Of a DNA stretch of 64,000 bases, positions 27,720 to 42,700 are shown piece by piece. The notes beneath the pieces are model-generated. The model was not told where the DNA came from, did no database searches, and worked only from the letters and a program-made list of their open reading frames with translations. Every line of letters begins with the position of its first letter. Position 1 is the stretch's first letter. Origin of the DNA: Hydractinia symbiolongicarpus (Eukaryota; Cnidaria; Hydrozoa; Anthoathecata; Hydractiniidae); NCBI RefSeq assembly GCF_029227915.1, contig NC_079886.1:27258501-27322500 (forward strand). The letters run 5' to 3'. The position numbers were made by a program, and so were the translations under genes.

Positions 27720-30575
27720 CGTTCGGGAAATGAGTTTACTCCCAGTTTACTTTCTTTGTAGACATTCGACTATACGGGTCAAGCCCGGGATTAACGGCAA
27801 ATCGCGGGTTTTCGTTTGCCGGCGATTAAACTCCTTTTATACAGCGTCTCATCAGAAATGAAATCATTTTTAAAAACTACAAGTCTCATGCGTTTTAGTG
27901 TTGAAAAAATAATTTAAAGAATCGTTTGGGAAATGTGTTTACTCCCTGGGTCTTTTCTTTGTATACTTTTCACTGTACGGGCCGAGTCCGTGATATACGG
28001 AAAATCGCGGGATTTCGTTTGCCGGCGATTAAACTCCTTTTATTCAGCGTCTCATCAAAAACGAAGTCATTTTTGAAAACTACAAGTCTCATGCGTTTTA
28101 GTGGTGAAAAAATAATTTAAAGAATCGTTCGGGAAATGAGTTTACTCCCTAGGTACTTTCTTTGTATACTTTTCACTGTACGGGCCGAGTCCGTGATATA
28201 CGGAAAATCGCCGGATTTCGTTTGCCGGCGATTAAACTCCTTTTATTCAGCGTCTCATCAAGAATGAAATCATTTTTGAAAACTGCAAGTCTCATGCGTT
28301 TTAGTGGTGAAAAAATAATTTAAAGAATCTTTCGGGAAGTGAGTTTACTCCCCGGGTACTTTCTTTGTATACTTTTGACTATACGGCCAAGCCTGGGATT
28401 TACGGGAAATCGCGGGTTTTCGTTTGCCGGCGATTAAACTCCTTTTATTCAGCGTCTCATCAAAAACGAAATCATTTTTAAAAACTACAAGTCTTATGCG
28501 TTTTAGTGGTGAAAAAATAATTTAAAGAATCGTTCGGGAAGTGAGTTTACTCCCTGCGCACTTTCTTTGTATACTTTTGACTATACGAGCCGAGTCCGGG
28601 ATTCACATGAAATTGCGGGTTTTCGTTTGCCGGCGATTAAACTCCTTTTATTCAGTGTCTCATCAAAAATGAAATCGTTTTTGAAAACTACAAGTCTTAT
28701 GCGTTTTAGTGGTGAAGAAATAATTTAAAAAATCGTTCGGGAAATGAGTTTACTCCCAGTTTACTTTCTTTGTAGACATTCGACTATACGGGTCAAGCCC
28801 GGGATTTACGGCAAATCGCGGGTTTTCGTTTGCCGGCGATTAAACTCCTTTTATTCAGCGTCTCATCAAAAACGAAATCATTTTTGAAAACTACAAGTCT
28901 TATGCGTTTTAGTGGTGAAGAAATAATTTAAAAAATCGTTCGGGAAATGAGTTTACTCCCAGTTTACTTTCTTTGTAGACATTCGACTATACGGGTCAAG
29001 CCCGGGATTTACGGCAAATCGCGGGTTTTCGTTTGCCGGCGATTAAACTCCTTTTATACAGCGTCTCATCAGAAATGAAATCATTTTTAAAAACTACAAG
29101 TCTCATGCGTTTTAGTGGTGAAAAAATAATTTAAAGAATCGTTTGGGAAATGTGTTTTTGCCGGCGATTAAACTCCTTTTATTCAGCGTCTCATCAAAAA
29201 TGAAATCGTTTTTGAAAACTACAAGTCTCATGCGTTTTAGTGGTGAAAAAATAATTTTTAGAATCGTTTGGGAAATGAGTTTACTCCCTGGGTACTTTCT
29301 TTGTATACTTTTCACTGTACGGGCCGAGTCCGGGATTTACGGGAAATTGCGGGTTTTCGTTTGCCAGCGATTAAACTCCTTTTATTCAGCGTCTCATCAA
29401 AAATGAAATCGTTTTTGAAAACTACAAGTCTTATGCGTTTTAGTGGTAAAAAATTAATTTAAAAAATCGTTCGTGAAATGAGTTTACTCCCAGTTTACTT
29501 TCTTTGTATACATTTGACTATACGGGTAAAACCCTGGATTTACGGCAAATCGCGGGTTTTCGTTTGCCGGCGATTAAACTCCTTTTATTCAGCGTCTCAT
29601 CAAAAATGAAATCATTTTTGAAAACTACAAGTCTCATGCGTTTTAGTGGTGAAGAAACAGTTCAAAAAATCGTTCGGCAAATGAGTTTACTCCCTGGGTA
29701 TTTTCTTTGTATACATTTGACTATACGGCCAAGCCCGGGATTTACGGGAAATCGCGGGTTTTCGTTTGCCGGCGATTAAACTCCTTTTATTCAGCGTCTC
29801 ATCAAAAACGAAATCATTTTTGAAAACTACAAGTCTCATGCGTTTTAGTGGTGAAAAAATAATTTAAAGAATCGTTTGGGAAATGAGTTTACTCCCTGGG
29901 TACTTTCTTTGTATACTTTTCACTGTACGGGCCGAGTCCGTGATATACGGAAAATCGCGGGATTTCGTTTGCCGGCGATTAAACTCCTTTTATTCAGCGT
30001 CTCATCAAAAACGAAGTCATTTTTGAAAACTACAAGTCTCATGCGTTTTAGTGGTGAAAAAATAATTTAAAGAATCGTTCAGGAAATGAGTTTACTCCCT
30101 AGGTACTTTCTTTGTATACTTTTCACTGTACGGGCCGAGTCCGTGATATACGGAAAATCGCGGGATTTCGTTTGCCGGCGATTAAACTCCTTTTATTCAG
30201 CGTCTCATCAAGAATGAAATCATTTTTGAAAACTGCAAGTCTCATGCGTTTTAGTGGTGAAAAAATAATTTAAAGAATCTTTCGGGAAGTGAGTTTACTC
30301 CCCGGGTACTTTCTTTGTATACTTTTGACTATACGGCCAAGCCTGGGATTTACGGGAAATCGCGGGTTTTCGTTTGCCGGCGATTAAACTCCTTTTATTC
30401 AGCGTCTCATCAAAAACGAAATCATTTTTAAAAACTACAAGTCTCATGCGTTTTAGTGGTGAAAAAATAATTTAAAGAATCGTTTGGGAAATGAGTTTAC
30501 TCCCTGGGTACTTTCTTTGTATATATTTCACTGCACGGGCCGAGTCCGTGATATACGGAAAATTGCGGGATTTCG
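27720..30575. repeat. 3167-bp higher-order repeat, copy 1
   Basis: This multi-monomer block is repeated at a constant offset of 3167 bp. It carries marker variants seen again in the next block: GGGATTAACGGC, TTTAGTGTTGAAAAAATAA, a monomer with a 78-bp deletion near 29150, and AATAATTTTTAGAATCG. The period is not an exact multiple of 203 because the deleted monomer lies inside it. Boundaries are approximate. Confidence 0.85.
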
Positions 30576-30886
30576 TTTGCCGGCGATTAAACTCCTTTTA
30601 TTCAGTGTCTCATCAAAAATGAAATCGTTTTTGAAAACTACAAGTCTTATGCGTTTTAGTGGTGAAGAAATAATTTAAAAAATCGTTCGGGAAATGAGTT
30701 TACTCCCAGTTTACTTTCTTTGTAGACATTCGACTATACGGGTCAAGCCCGGGATTTACGGCAAATCGCGGGTTTTCGTTTGCCGGCGATTAAACTCCTT
30801 TTATTCAGCGTCTCATCAAAAATGAAATCATTTTTGAAAACTACAAGTCTTATGCGTTTTAGTGGTGAAGAAATAATTTAAAAAAT

Positions 30887-33742
30887 CGTTCGGGAAATGA
30901 GTTTACTCCCAGTTTACTTTCTTTGTAGACATTCGACTATACGGGTCAAGCCCGGGATTAACGGCAAATCGCGGGTTTTCGTTTGCCGGCGATTAAACTC
31001 CTTTTATACAGCGTCTCATCAGAAATGAAATCATTTTTAAAAACTACAAGTCTCATGCGTTTTAGTGTTGAAAAAATAATTTAAAGAATCGTTTGGGAAA
31101 TGTGTTTACTCCCTGGGTCTTTTCTTTGTATACTTTTCACTGTACGGGCCGAGTCCGTGATATACGGAAAATCGCGGGATTTCGTTTGCCGGCGATTAAA
31201 CTCCTTTTATTCAGCGTCTCATCAAAAACGAAGTCATTTTTGAAAACTACAAGTCTCATGCGTTTTAGTGGTGAAAAAATAATTTAAAGAATCGTTCGGG
31301 AAATGAGTTTACTCCCTAGGTACTTTCTTTGTATACTTTTCACTGTACGGGCCGAGTCCGTGATATACGGAAAATCGCCGGATTTCGTTTGCCGGCGATT
31401 AAACTCCTTTTATTCAGCGTCTCATCAAGAATGAAATCATTTTTGAAAACTGCAAGTCTCATGCGTTTTAGTGGTGAAAAAATAATTTAAAGAATCTTTC
31501 GGGAAGTGAGTTTACTCCCCGGGTACTTTCTTTGTATACTTTTGACTATACGGCCAAGCCTGGGATTTACGGGAAATCGCGGGTTTTCGTTTGCCGGCGA
31601 TTAAACTCCTTTTATTCAGCGTCTCATCAAAAACGAAATCATTTTTAAAAACTACAAGTCTTATGCGTTTTAGTGGTGAAAAAATAATTTAAAGAATCGT
31701 TCGGGAAGTGAGTTTACTCCCTGCGCACTTTCTTTGTATACTTTTGACTATACGAGCCGAGTCCGGGATTCACATGAAATTGCGGGTTTTCGTTTGCCGG
31801 CGATTAAACTCCTTTTATTCAGTGTCTCATCAAAAATGAAATCGTTTTTGAAAACTACAAGTCTTATGCGTTTTAGTGGTGAAGAAATAATTTAAAAAAT
31901 CGTTCGGGAAATGAGTTTACTCCCAGTTTACTTTCTTTGTAGACATTCGACTATACGGGTCAAGCCCGGGATTTACGGCAAATCGCGGGTTTTCGTTTGC
32001 CGGCGATTAAACTCCTTTTATTCAGCGTCTCATCAAAAACGAAATCATTTTTGAAAACTACAAGTCTTATGCGTTTTAGTGGTGAAGAAATAATTTAAAA
32101 AATCGTTCGGGAAATGAGTTTACTCCCAGTTTACTTTCTTTGTAGACATTCGACTATACGGGTCAAGCCCGGGATTTACGGCAAATCGCGGGTTTTCGTT
32201 TGCCGGCGATTAAACTCCTTTTATACAGCGTCTCATCAGAAATGAAATCATTTTTAAAAACTACAAGTCTCATGCGTTTTAGTGGTGAAAAAATAATTTA
32301 AAGAATCGTTTGGGAAATGTGTTTTTGCCGGCGATTAAACTCCTTTTATTCAGCGTCTCATCAAAAATGAAATCGTTTTTGAAAACTACAAGTCTCATGC
32401 GTTTTAGTGGTGAAAAAATAATTTTTAGAATCGTTTGGGAAATGAGTTTACTCCCTGGGTACTTTCTTTGTATACTTTTCACTGTACGGGCCGAGTCCGG
32501 GATTTACGGGAAATTGCGGGTTTTCGTTTGCCAGCGATTAAACTCCTTTTATTCAGCGTCTCATCAAAAATGAAATCGTTTTTGAAAACTACAAGTCTTA
32601 TGCGTTTTAGTGGTAAAAAATTAATTTAAAAAATCGTTCGTGAAATGAGTTTACTCCCAGTTTACTTTCTTTGTATACATTTGACTATACGGGTAAAACC
32701 CTGGATTTACGGCAAATCGCGGGTTTTCGTTTGCCGGCGATTAAACTCCTTTTATTCAGCGTCTCATCAAAAATGAAATCATTTTTGAAAACTACAAGTC
32801 TCATGCGTTTTAGTGGTGAAGAAACAGTTCAAAAAATCGTTCGGCAAATGAGTTTACTCCCTGGGTATTTTCTTTGTATACATTTGACTATACGGCCAAG
32901 CCCGGGATTTACGGGAAATCGCGGGTTTTCGTTTGCCGGCGATTAAACTCCTTTTATTCAGCGTCTCATCAAAAACGAAATCATTTTTGAAAACTACAAG
33001 TCTCATGCGTTTTAGTGGTGAAAAAATAATTTAAAGAATCGTTTGGGAAATGAGTTTACTCCCTGGGTACTTTCTTTGTATACTTTTCACTGTACGGGCC
33101 GAGTCCGTGATATACGGAAAATCGCGGGATTTCGTTTGCCGGCGATTAAACTCCTTTTATTCAGCGTCTCATCAAAAACGAAGTCATTTTTGAAAACTAC
33201 AAGTCTCATGCGTTTTAGTGGTGAAAAAATAATTTAAAGAATCGTTCAGGAAATGAGTTTACTCCCTAGGTACTTTCTTTGTATACTTTTCACTGTACGG
33301 GCCGAGTCCGTGATATACGGAAAATCGCGGGATTTCGTTTGCCGGCGATTAAACTCCTTTTATTCAGCGTCTCATCAAGAATGAAATCATTTTTGAAAAC
33401 TGCAAGTCTCATGCGTTTTAGTGGTGAAAAAATAATTTAAAGAATCTTTCGGGAAGTGAGTTTACTCCCCGGGTACTTTCTTTGTATACTTTTGACTATA
33501 CGGCCAAGCCTGGGATTTACGGGAAATCGCGGGTTTTCGTTTGCCGGCGATTAAACTCCTTTTATTCAGCGTCTCATCAAAAACGAAATCATTTTTAAAA
33601 ACTACAAGTCTCATGCGTTTTAGTGGTGAAAAAATAATTTAAAGAATCGTTTGGGAAATGAGTTTACTCCCTGGGTACTTTCTTTGTATATATTTCACTG
33701 TACGGGCCGAGTCCGTGATATACGGAAAATTGCGGGATTTCG
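30887..33742. repeat. 3167-bp higher-order repeat, copy 2
   Basis: Second copy of the block at 27720-30575, with the same marker variants in the same order, including the deleted monomer near 32317. After about 33745 the order diverges from the first copy. Boundaries are approximate. Confidence 0.83.
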
Positions 33743-36700
33743 TTTGCCGGCGATTAAACTCCTTTTATTCAGCGTCTCATCAAAAACGAAATCATTTTTG
33801 AAAACTACAAGTCTCATGCGTTTCAGTGGTGAAAAAATAATTTAAAGAATCGTTTGGGAAATGAGTTTACTCCCTGGGTACTTTCTTTGTATATATTTCA
33901 CTGTACGGGCCGAGTCCGTGATATACGGAAAATCGCGGGATTTCGTTTGCCGGCGATTAAACTCCTTTTATTCAGCGTCTCATCAAAAACGAAATCATTT
34001 TTGAAAACTACAAGTCTCATGCGTTTTAGTGGTGAAAAAATAATTTAAAGAATCGTTTGGGAAATGAGTTTACTCCCTGGGTACTTTCTTTGTATACTTT
34101 TCATTGTACGGGCCGAGTCCGTGATATACGGAAAATCGCGGGATTTCGTTTGCCGGCGATTAAACTCCTTTTATTCAGCGTCTCATCAAAAACGAAGTCA
34201 TTTTTGAAAACTACAAGTCTCATGCGTTTTAGTGGTGAAAAAATAATTTAAAGAATCATTCGGGAAATGAGTTTACTCCCTGGGTACTTTCTTTGTATAC
34301 TTTTCACTGTACGGGCCGAGTCCGTGATATACGGAAAATCGCGGGATTTCGTTTGCCGGCGATTAAACTCCTTTTATTCAGCGTCTCATCAAGAATGAAA
34401 TCATTTTTGAAAACTGCAAGTCTCATGCATTTTAGTGGTGAAAAAATAATTTAAAGAATCGTTCGGGAAGTGAGTTTACTCCCTGCGTACTTTCTTTGCA
34501 TACTTTTGACTATACGAGCCGAGTCCGGGATTCACGGGAAATTGCGGGTTTTCGTTTGCCGGCGATTAAACTCCTTCTATTCAGATCTCATCAAAAATGA
34601 AATCGTTTTTGAAAACTACAAGTCTTATGCGTTTTAGTGGTAAAAAATTAATTTAAAAAATCGTTCGGGAAATGAGTTTACTCCCTGGGTACTTTCTTTG
34701 TACACATTTGACTATACGGGTCAAGCCCGGGATTTACGGCAAATCACGGGATTTCGTTTGCCGGCGATTAAACTCCTTTTATTCAGCGTCTCATCAAAAA
34801 CGAAATCATTTTTGAAAACTACAAGTCTCATGCGTTTTAGTGGTGAAAAAATAATTTAAAGAATCGTTTGGGAAATGAGTTTACTCCCTGGGTACTTTCT
34901 TTGTATACTTTTCATTGTACGGGCCGAGTCCGTGATATACGGAAAATCGCGGGATTTCGTTTGCCGGCGATTAAACTCCTTTTATTCAGCGTCTCATCAA
35001 AAACGAAGTCATTTTTGAAAACTACAAGTCTCATGCGTTTAGTGGTGAAAAAATAATTTAAAGAATCGTTCGGGAAATGAGTTTACTCCCTGGGTACTTT
35101 CTTTGTATACTTTTCACTGTACGGGCCGAGTCCGTGATATACGGAAAATCGCGGGATTTCGTTTGCCGGCGATTAAACTCCTTTTATTCAGCGTCTCATT
35201 AAGAATGAAATCATTTTTGAAAACTGCAAGTCTCATGCGTTTTAGTGGTGAAAAAATAATTTAAAGAATCGTTCGGGAAGTGAGTTTACTCCCTGCGTAC
35301 TTTCTTTGTATACTTTTGACTATACGAGCCGAGTCCGGGATTCACGGGAAATTGCGGGTTTTCGTTTGCCGGCGATTAAACTCCTTTTATTCAGCGTCTC
35401 ATCAAAAATGAAATCGTTTTTGAAAACTACAAGTCTTATGCGTTTTAGTGGTAAAAAATTAATTTAAAAAATCGTTCGGGAAATGAGTTTACTCCCTGGG
35501 TACTTTCTTTGTACACATTTGACTACACGGGTCAAGCCCGGGATTTACGGCAAATCGCGGGTTTTCGTTTGCCGGCGATTAAACTCCTTTTATTCAGCGT
35601 TTCATCAAAAATGAAATCATTTTTGAAAACTACAAGTCTCATGCGTTTTAGTGGTGAAGAAATAATTCAAAAAATCGTTCGGCAAATGAGTTTACTCCCT
35701 GGGTACTTTCTTTGTATATTTTTCACTGTACGGGCCGAGTCCGTGATATACGGAAAATCGCGGATTTCGTTTGCCGGCGATTAAACTCCTTTTATTCAGC
35801 GTCTCATTAAGAATGAAATCATTTATGAAAACTGCAAGTCTCATGCGTTTTAGTGGTGAAAAAATAATTTAAAGAATCGTTCGGAAAGTGAGTTTACTCC
35901 CTGCGTACTTTAATTGTATACTTTTGACTATACGAGCCGAGTCCGGGATTCACGGGAAATAGCGGGTTTTCGTTTGCCGGCGATTAAACTCCTTTTATTC
36001 AGCGTCTCATCAAAAATGAAATCGTTTTTGAAAACTACAAGTCTTATGCGTTTTAGTGGTAAAAAATTAATTTAAAAAATCGTTCGGGAAATGAGTTTAC
36101 TCCCTGGGTACTTTCTTTGTACACATTTGACTATACGGGTCAAGCCCGGGATTTACGGCAAATCGCGGGTTTTCGTTTGCCGGCGATTAAACTCCTTTTA
36201 TTTAGCGTTTCATCAAAAATGAAATCATTTTTGAAAACTACAAGTCTCATGCGTTTTAGTGGTGAAGAAATAATTCAAAAAATCGTTCGGCAAATGAGTT
36301 TACTCCCTGGGTATTTTCTTTGTATACATTCGACTATACGGCCAAGCCCAGGATTTACGGGAAATCGCGGGTTTTGGCTTGCCGGCGATTAAACTCCTTT
36401 TATTCAGCGTCTCATCAAAAACGAAATCATTTTTGAAAACTACAAGTCTTATGCGTTTTAGTGGTGAAAAAATAATTTAAAGAATCGTTCGGCAAATGAG
36501 TTTACTCCCTGGGTACTTTCTTTGTATATTTTTCACTGTACGGGCCGAGTCCGTGATATACGGAAAATCGCGGGATTTCGTTTGCCGGCGATTAAACTCC
36601 TTTTATTCAGCGTCTCATTAAGAATGAAATCATTTATGAAAACTGCAAGTCTCATGCGTTTTAGTGGTGAAAAAATAATTTAAAGAATCGTTCGGAAAGT

Positions 36701-39700
36701 GAGTTTACTCCCTGCGTACTTTATTTGTATACTTTTGACTATACGAGCCGAGTCCGGGATTCACGGGAAATAGCGGGTTTTCGTTTGCCGGCGATTAAAC
36801 TCCTTTTATTCAGCGTCTCATCAAAAATGAAATCGTTTTTGAAAACTACAAGTCTTATGCGTTTTAGTGGTAAAAAATTAATTTAAAAAATCGTTCGGGA
36901 AATGAGTTTACTCCCTGGGTACTTTCTTTGTACACATTTGACTATACGGGTCAAGCCCGGGATTTACGGCAAATCGCGGGTTTTCGTTTGCCGGCGATTA
37001 AACTCCTTTTATTCAGCGTTTCATCAAAAATGAAATCATTTTTGAAAACTACAAGTCTCATGCGTTTTAGTGGTGAAGAAATAATTCAAAAAATCGTTCG
37101 GCAAATGAGTTTACTCCCTGGGTATTTTCTTTGTATACATTCGACTATACGGCCAAGCCCAGGATTTACGGGAAATCGCGGGTTTTCGCTTGCCGGCGAT
37201 TAAACTCCTTTTATTCAGCGTCTCATCAAAAACGAAATCATTTTTGAAAACTACAAGTCTTATGCGTTTTAGTGGTGAAAAAATAATTTAAAGAATCGTT
37301 CGGGAAGTGAGTTTACTCCCTGCGTACTTTCTTTGTATACTTTTGACCATACGAGCCGAGTCCGGGATTCACGGGAAATTGCGGGTTTTCGTTTGCCGGC
37401 GATTAAACTCCTTTTATTCAGCGTCTCATCAAAAATGAAATCGTTTTTGAAAACTACAAGTCTTATGCGTTTTAGTGGTAAAAAATTAATTTAAAAAATC
37501 GTTCGGGAAATGAGTTTACTCCCAGTTTACTTTCTTTGTATACATTTGACTATACGGGTCAAGCCCGTGATTTACGGCAAATCGCGGGTTTTCGTTTGCC
37601 GGCGATTAAACTCCTTTTATTCAGCGTCTCATAAAAAACGAAATCATTTTTGAAAACTACAAGTCTCATGCGTTTTAGTGGTGAAAAAATAATTTAAAGA
37701 ATCGTTTGGGAAATGAGTTTACTCCCTGGGTACTTTCTTTGTATATATTTCACTATACGGGCCGAGTCCGTGATATACGGAAAATCGCGGGATTTCGTTT
37801 GCCGGCGATTAAACTCCTTTTATTCAGCGTCTCATCAAAAATGAAATCGTTTTTGAAAACTACAAGTCTCATGCGTTTTAGTGGTAAAAAATTAATTTAA
37901 AAAATCGTTCGGGAAATGAGTTTACTCCCAGTTTACTTTCTTTGTATACATTTGACTATACGGGTCAAGCCCGTGATTTACGGCAAATCGCGGGTTTTCG
38001 TTTGCCGGCGATTAAACTCCTTTTATTCAGCGTCTCATCAAAAACGAAACCATTTTTGAAAACTACAAGTCTTATGCGTTTTAGTGGTGAAGAAATAATT
38101 TAAAAAATCGTTCGGGAAATGAGTTTACTCCCAGTTTACTTTCTTTGTAGACATTCGACTATACGGGTCAAGCCCGGGATTTACGGCAAATCGCGGGTTT
38201 TCGTTTGCCGGCGATTAAACTCCTTTTATACAGCGTCTCATCAGAAATGAAATCATTTTTAAAAACTACAAGTCTCATGCGTTTTAGTGGTGAAAAAATA
38301 ATTTAAAGAATCGTTTGGGAAATGTGTTTTTGCCGGCGATTAAACTCCTTTTATTCAGCGTCTCATCAAAAATAAAATCGTTTTTGAAAACTACAAGTCT
38401 CATGCGTGTTAGTGGTGAAAAAATAATTTTTAGAATCGTTTGGGAAATGAGTTTACTCCCTGGGTACTTTCTTTGTATACTTTTCACTGTACGGGCCGAG
38501 TCCGGGATTTACGGGAAATTGCGGGTTTTCGTTTGCCAGCGATTAAACTCCTTTTATTCAGCGTCTCATCAAAAATGAAATCGTTTTTGAAAACTACAAG
38601 TCTTATGCGTTTTAGTGGTAAAAAATTAATTTAAAAAATCGTTCGGGAAATGAGTTTACTCCCAGTTTACTTTCTTTGTATACATTTGACTATACGGGTC
38701 AAACCCTGGATTTACGGCAAATCGCGGGTTTTCGTTTGCCGGCGATTAAACTCCTTTTATTCAGCGTCTCATCAAAAATGAAATCATTTTTGAAAACTAC
38801 AAGTCTCATGCGTTTTAGTGGTGAAGAAACAGTTCAAAAAATCGTTCGGCAAATGAGTTTACTCCCTGGGTATTTTCTTTGTATACATTTGACTATACGG
38901 CCAAGCCCGGGATTTACGGGAAATCGCGGGTTTTCGTTTGCCGGCGATTAAACTCCTTTTATTCAGCGTCTCATCAAAAACGAAATCATTTTTGAAAACT
39001 ACAAGTCTCATGCGTTTTAGTGGTGAAAAAATAATTTAAAGAATCGTTTGGGAAATGAGTTTACTCCCTGGGTACTTTCTTTGTATACTTTTCACTGTAC
39101 GGGCCGAGTCCGTGATATACGGAAAATCGCGGGATTTCGTTTGCCGGCGATTAAACTCCCTTTATTCAGCGTCTCATCAAAAACGAAGTCATTTTTGAAA
39201 ACTACAAGTCTCATGCGTTTTAGTGGTGAAAAAATAATTTAAAGAATCGTTCGGGAAATGAGTTTACTCCCTAGGTACTTTCTTTGTATACTTTTCACTG
39301 TACGGGCCAAGTCCGTGATATACGGAAAATCGCGGGATTTCGTTTGCCGGCGATTAAACTCCTTTTATTCAGCGTCTCATCAAGAATGAAATCATTTTTG
39401 AAAACTGCAAGTCTCATGCGTTTTAGTGGTGAAAAAATAATTTAAAGAATCTTTCGGGAAGTGAGTTTACTCCCCGGGTACTTTCTTTGTATACTTTTGA
39501 CTATACGGCCAAGCCCGGGATTTACGGGAAATCGCGGGTTTTCGTTTGCCGGCGATTAAACTCCTTTTATTCAGCGTCTCATCAAAAACGAAATCATTTT
39601 TGAAAACTACAAGTCTCATGCGTTTTAGTGGTGAAAAAATAATTTAAAGAATCGTTTGGGAAATGAGTTTACTCCCAGTTTACTTTCTTTGTATACATTT

Positions 39701-42700
39701 GACTATACGGGTCAAGCCCGTGATTTACGGCAAATCGCGGGTTTTCGTTTGCCGGCGATTAAACTCCTTTTATTCAGCGTCTCATCAAAAAGGAAATCAT
39801 TTTTGAAAACTACAAGTCTTATGCGTTTTAGTGGTGAAAAAATAATTTAAAGAATCGTTTGGGAAATGAGTTTACTCCCTGGGTACTTTCTTTGTATATA
39901 TTTCACTATACGGGCCGAGTCCGTGATATACGGAAAATCGCGGGATTTCGTTTGCCGGCGATTAAACTCCTTTTATTCAGCGTCTCATCAAAAATGAAAT
40001 CGTTTTTGAAAACTACAAGTCTCATGCGTTTTAGTGGTGAAAAAATAATTTTTAGAATCGTTTGGGAAATGAGTTTACTCCCTGGGTACTTTCTTTGTAT
40101 ACTTTTCACTGTACGGGCCGAGTCCGGGATTTACGGGAAATTGCGGGTTTTCGTTTGCCAGCGATTAAACTCCTTTTATTCAGCGTCTCATCAAAAATGA
40201 AATCGTTTTTGAAAACTACAAGTCTTATGCGTTTTAGTGGTAAAAAATTAATTTAAAAAATCGTTCGGGAAATGAGTTTACTCCCAGTTTACTTTCTTTG
40301 TATACATTTGACTATACGGGTCAAACCCTGGATTTACGGCAAATCGCGGGTTTTCGTTTGCCGGCGATTAAACTCCTTTTATTCAGCGTCTCATCAAAAA
40401 TGAAATCATTTTTGAAAACTACAAGTCTCATGCGTTTTAGTGGTGAAGAAACAGTTCAAAAAATCGTTCGGCAAATGAGTTTACTCCCTGGGTATTTTCT
40501 TTGTATACATTTGACTATACGGCCAAGCCCGGGATTTACGGGAAATCGCGGGTTTTCGTTTGCCGGCGATTAAACTCCTTTTATTCAGCGTCTCATCAAA
40601 AACGAAATCATTTTTGAAAACTACAAGTCTCATGCGTTTTAGTGGTGAAAAAATAATTTAAAGAATCGTTTGGGAAATGAGTTTACTCCCTGGGTACTTT
40701 CTTTGTATACTTTTCACTGTACGGGCCGAGTCCGTGATATACGGAAAATCGCGGGATTTCGTTTGCCGGCGATTAAACTCCTTTTATTCAGCGTCTCATC
40801 AAAAACGAAGTCATTTTTGAAAACTACAAGTCTCATGCGTTTTAGTGGTGAAAAAATAATTTAAAGAATCGTTCGGGAAATGAGTTTACTCCCTAGGTAC
40901 TTTCTTTGTATACTTTTCACTGTACGGGCCGAGTCCGTGATATACGGAAAATCGCGGGATTTCGTTTGCCGGCGATTAAACTCCTTTTATTGAGCGTCTC
41001 ATCAAGAATGAAATCATTTTTGAAAACTGCAAGTCTCATGCGTTTTAGTGGTGAAAAAATAATTTAAAGAATCTTTCGGGAAGTGAGTTTACTCCCCGGG
41101 TACTTTCTTTGTATACTTTTGACTATACGGCCAAGCCCAGGATTTACGGGAAATCGCGGGTTTTCGTTAGCCGGCGATTAAACTCCTTTTATTCAGCGTC
41201 TCATCAAAAACTAAATCATTTTTGAAAACTACAAGTCTCATGCGTTTTAGTGGTGAAAAAATAATTTAAAGAATCGTTTGGGAAATGAGTTTACTCCCTG
41301 GGTACTTTCTTTGTATATATTTCACTGTACGGGCCGAGTCCGGGATTCACGGGAAATGGCGGCTTTTCGTTTGCCGGCGATTAAACTCTTTTTATTCAGC
41401 GTCTCATCAAAAATGAAATCGTTTTTGAAAACTACAAGTCTTATGCGTTTTAGTGGTAAAAAATTAATTTAAAAAATCGTTCGGGAAATGAGTTTACTCC
41501 CAGTTTACTTTCTTTGTATACATTTGACTATACGGGTCAAGCCCGTGATTTACGGCAAATCGCGGGTTTTCGTTTGCCGGCGATTAAACTCCTTTTATTT
41601 AGCGTCTCATCAAAAACGAAATCATTTTTGAAAACTACAAGTCTTATGCGTTTTAGTGGTGAAAAAATAATTTAAAGAATCGTTTGGGAAATGAGTTTAC
41701 TCCCTGGGTACTTTCTTTGTATATATTTCACTATACGGGCCGAGTCCGTGATATACGGAAAATCGCGGGATTTCGTTTGCCGGCGATTAAACTCCTTTTA
41801 TTCAGCGTCTCATCAAAAATGAAATCGTTTTTGAAAACTACAAGTCTCATGCGTTTTAGTGGTAAAAAATTAATTTAAAAAATCGTTCGGGAAATGAGTT
41901 TACTTCCAGTTTACTTTCTTTGTAGACATTCGACTATACGGGTCAAGCCCGGGATTTACGGCAAATCGCGGGTTTTCGTTTGCCGGCGATTAAACTCCTT
42001 TTATACAGCGTCTCATCAGAAATGAAATCACTTTTAAAAACTACAAGTCTCATGCGTTTTAGTGGTGAGAAAATAATTTAAAGAATCGTTTGGGAAATGT
42101 GTTTTTGCCGGCGATTAAACTCCTTTTATTCAGCGTCTCATCAAAAATGAAATCGTTTTTGAAAACTACAAGTCTCATGCGTTTTAGTGGTGAAAAAATA
42201 ATTTTTAGAATCGTTTGGGAAATGAGTTTACTCCCTGGGTACTTTCTTTGTATACTTTTCACTGTACGGGCCGAGTCCGGGATTTACGGGAAATTGCGGG
42301 TTTTCGTTTGCCAGCGATTAAACTCCTTTTATTCAGCGTCTCATCAAAAATGAAATCGTTTTTGAAAACTACAAGTCTTATGCGTTTTAGTGGTAAAACA
42401 TTAATTTAAAAAATCGTTCGGGAAATGAGTTTACTCCCAGTTTACTTTCTTTGTATACATTTGACTATACGGGTCAAACCCTGGATTTACGGCAAATCGC
42501 GGGTTTTCGTTTGCCGGCGATTAAACTCCTTTTATTCAGCGTCTCATCAAAAATGAAATCATTTTTGAAAACTACAAGTCTCATGCGTTTTAGTGGTGAA
42601 GAAACAGTTCAAAAAATCGTTCGGCAAATGAGTTTACTCCCTGGGTATTTTCTTTGTATACATTTGACTATACGGCCAAGCCCGGGATTTACAGGAAATC

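Noticed and set aside
20750-42262. Minus-strand frames of about 67 aa in the satellite
   Set aside because: They occur only across the truncated-monomer junction and follow the higher-order repeat; no promoter or codon signal supports them.
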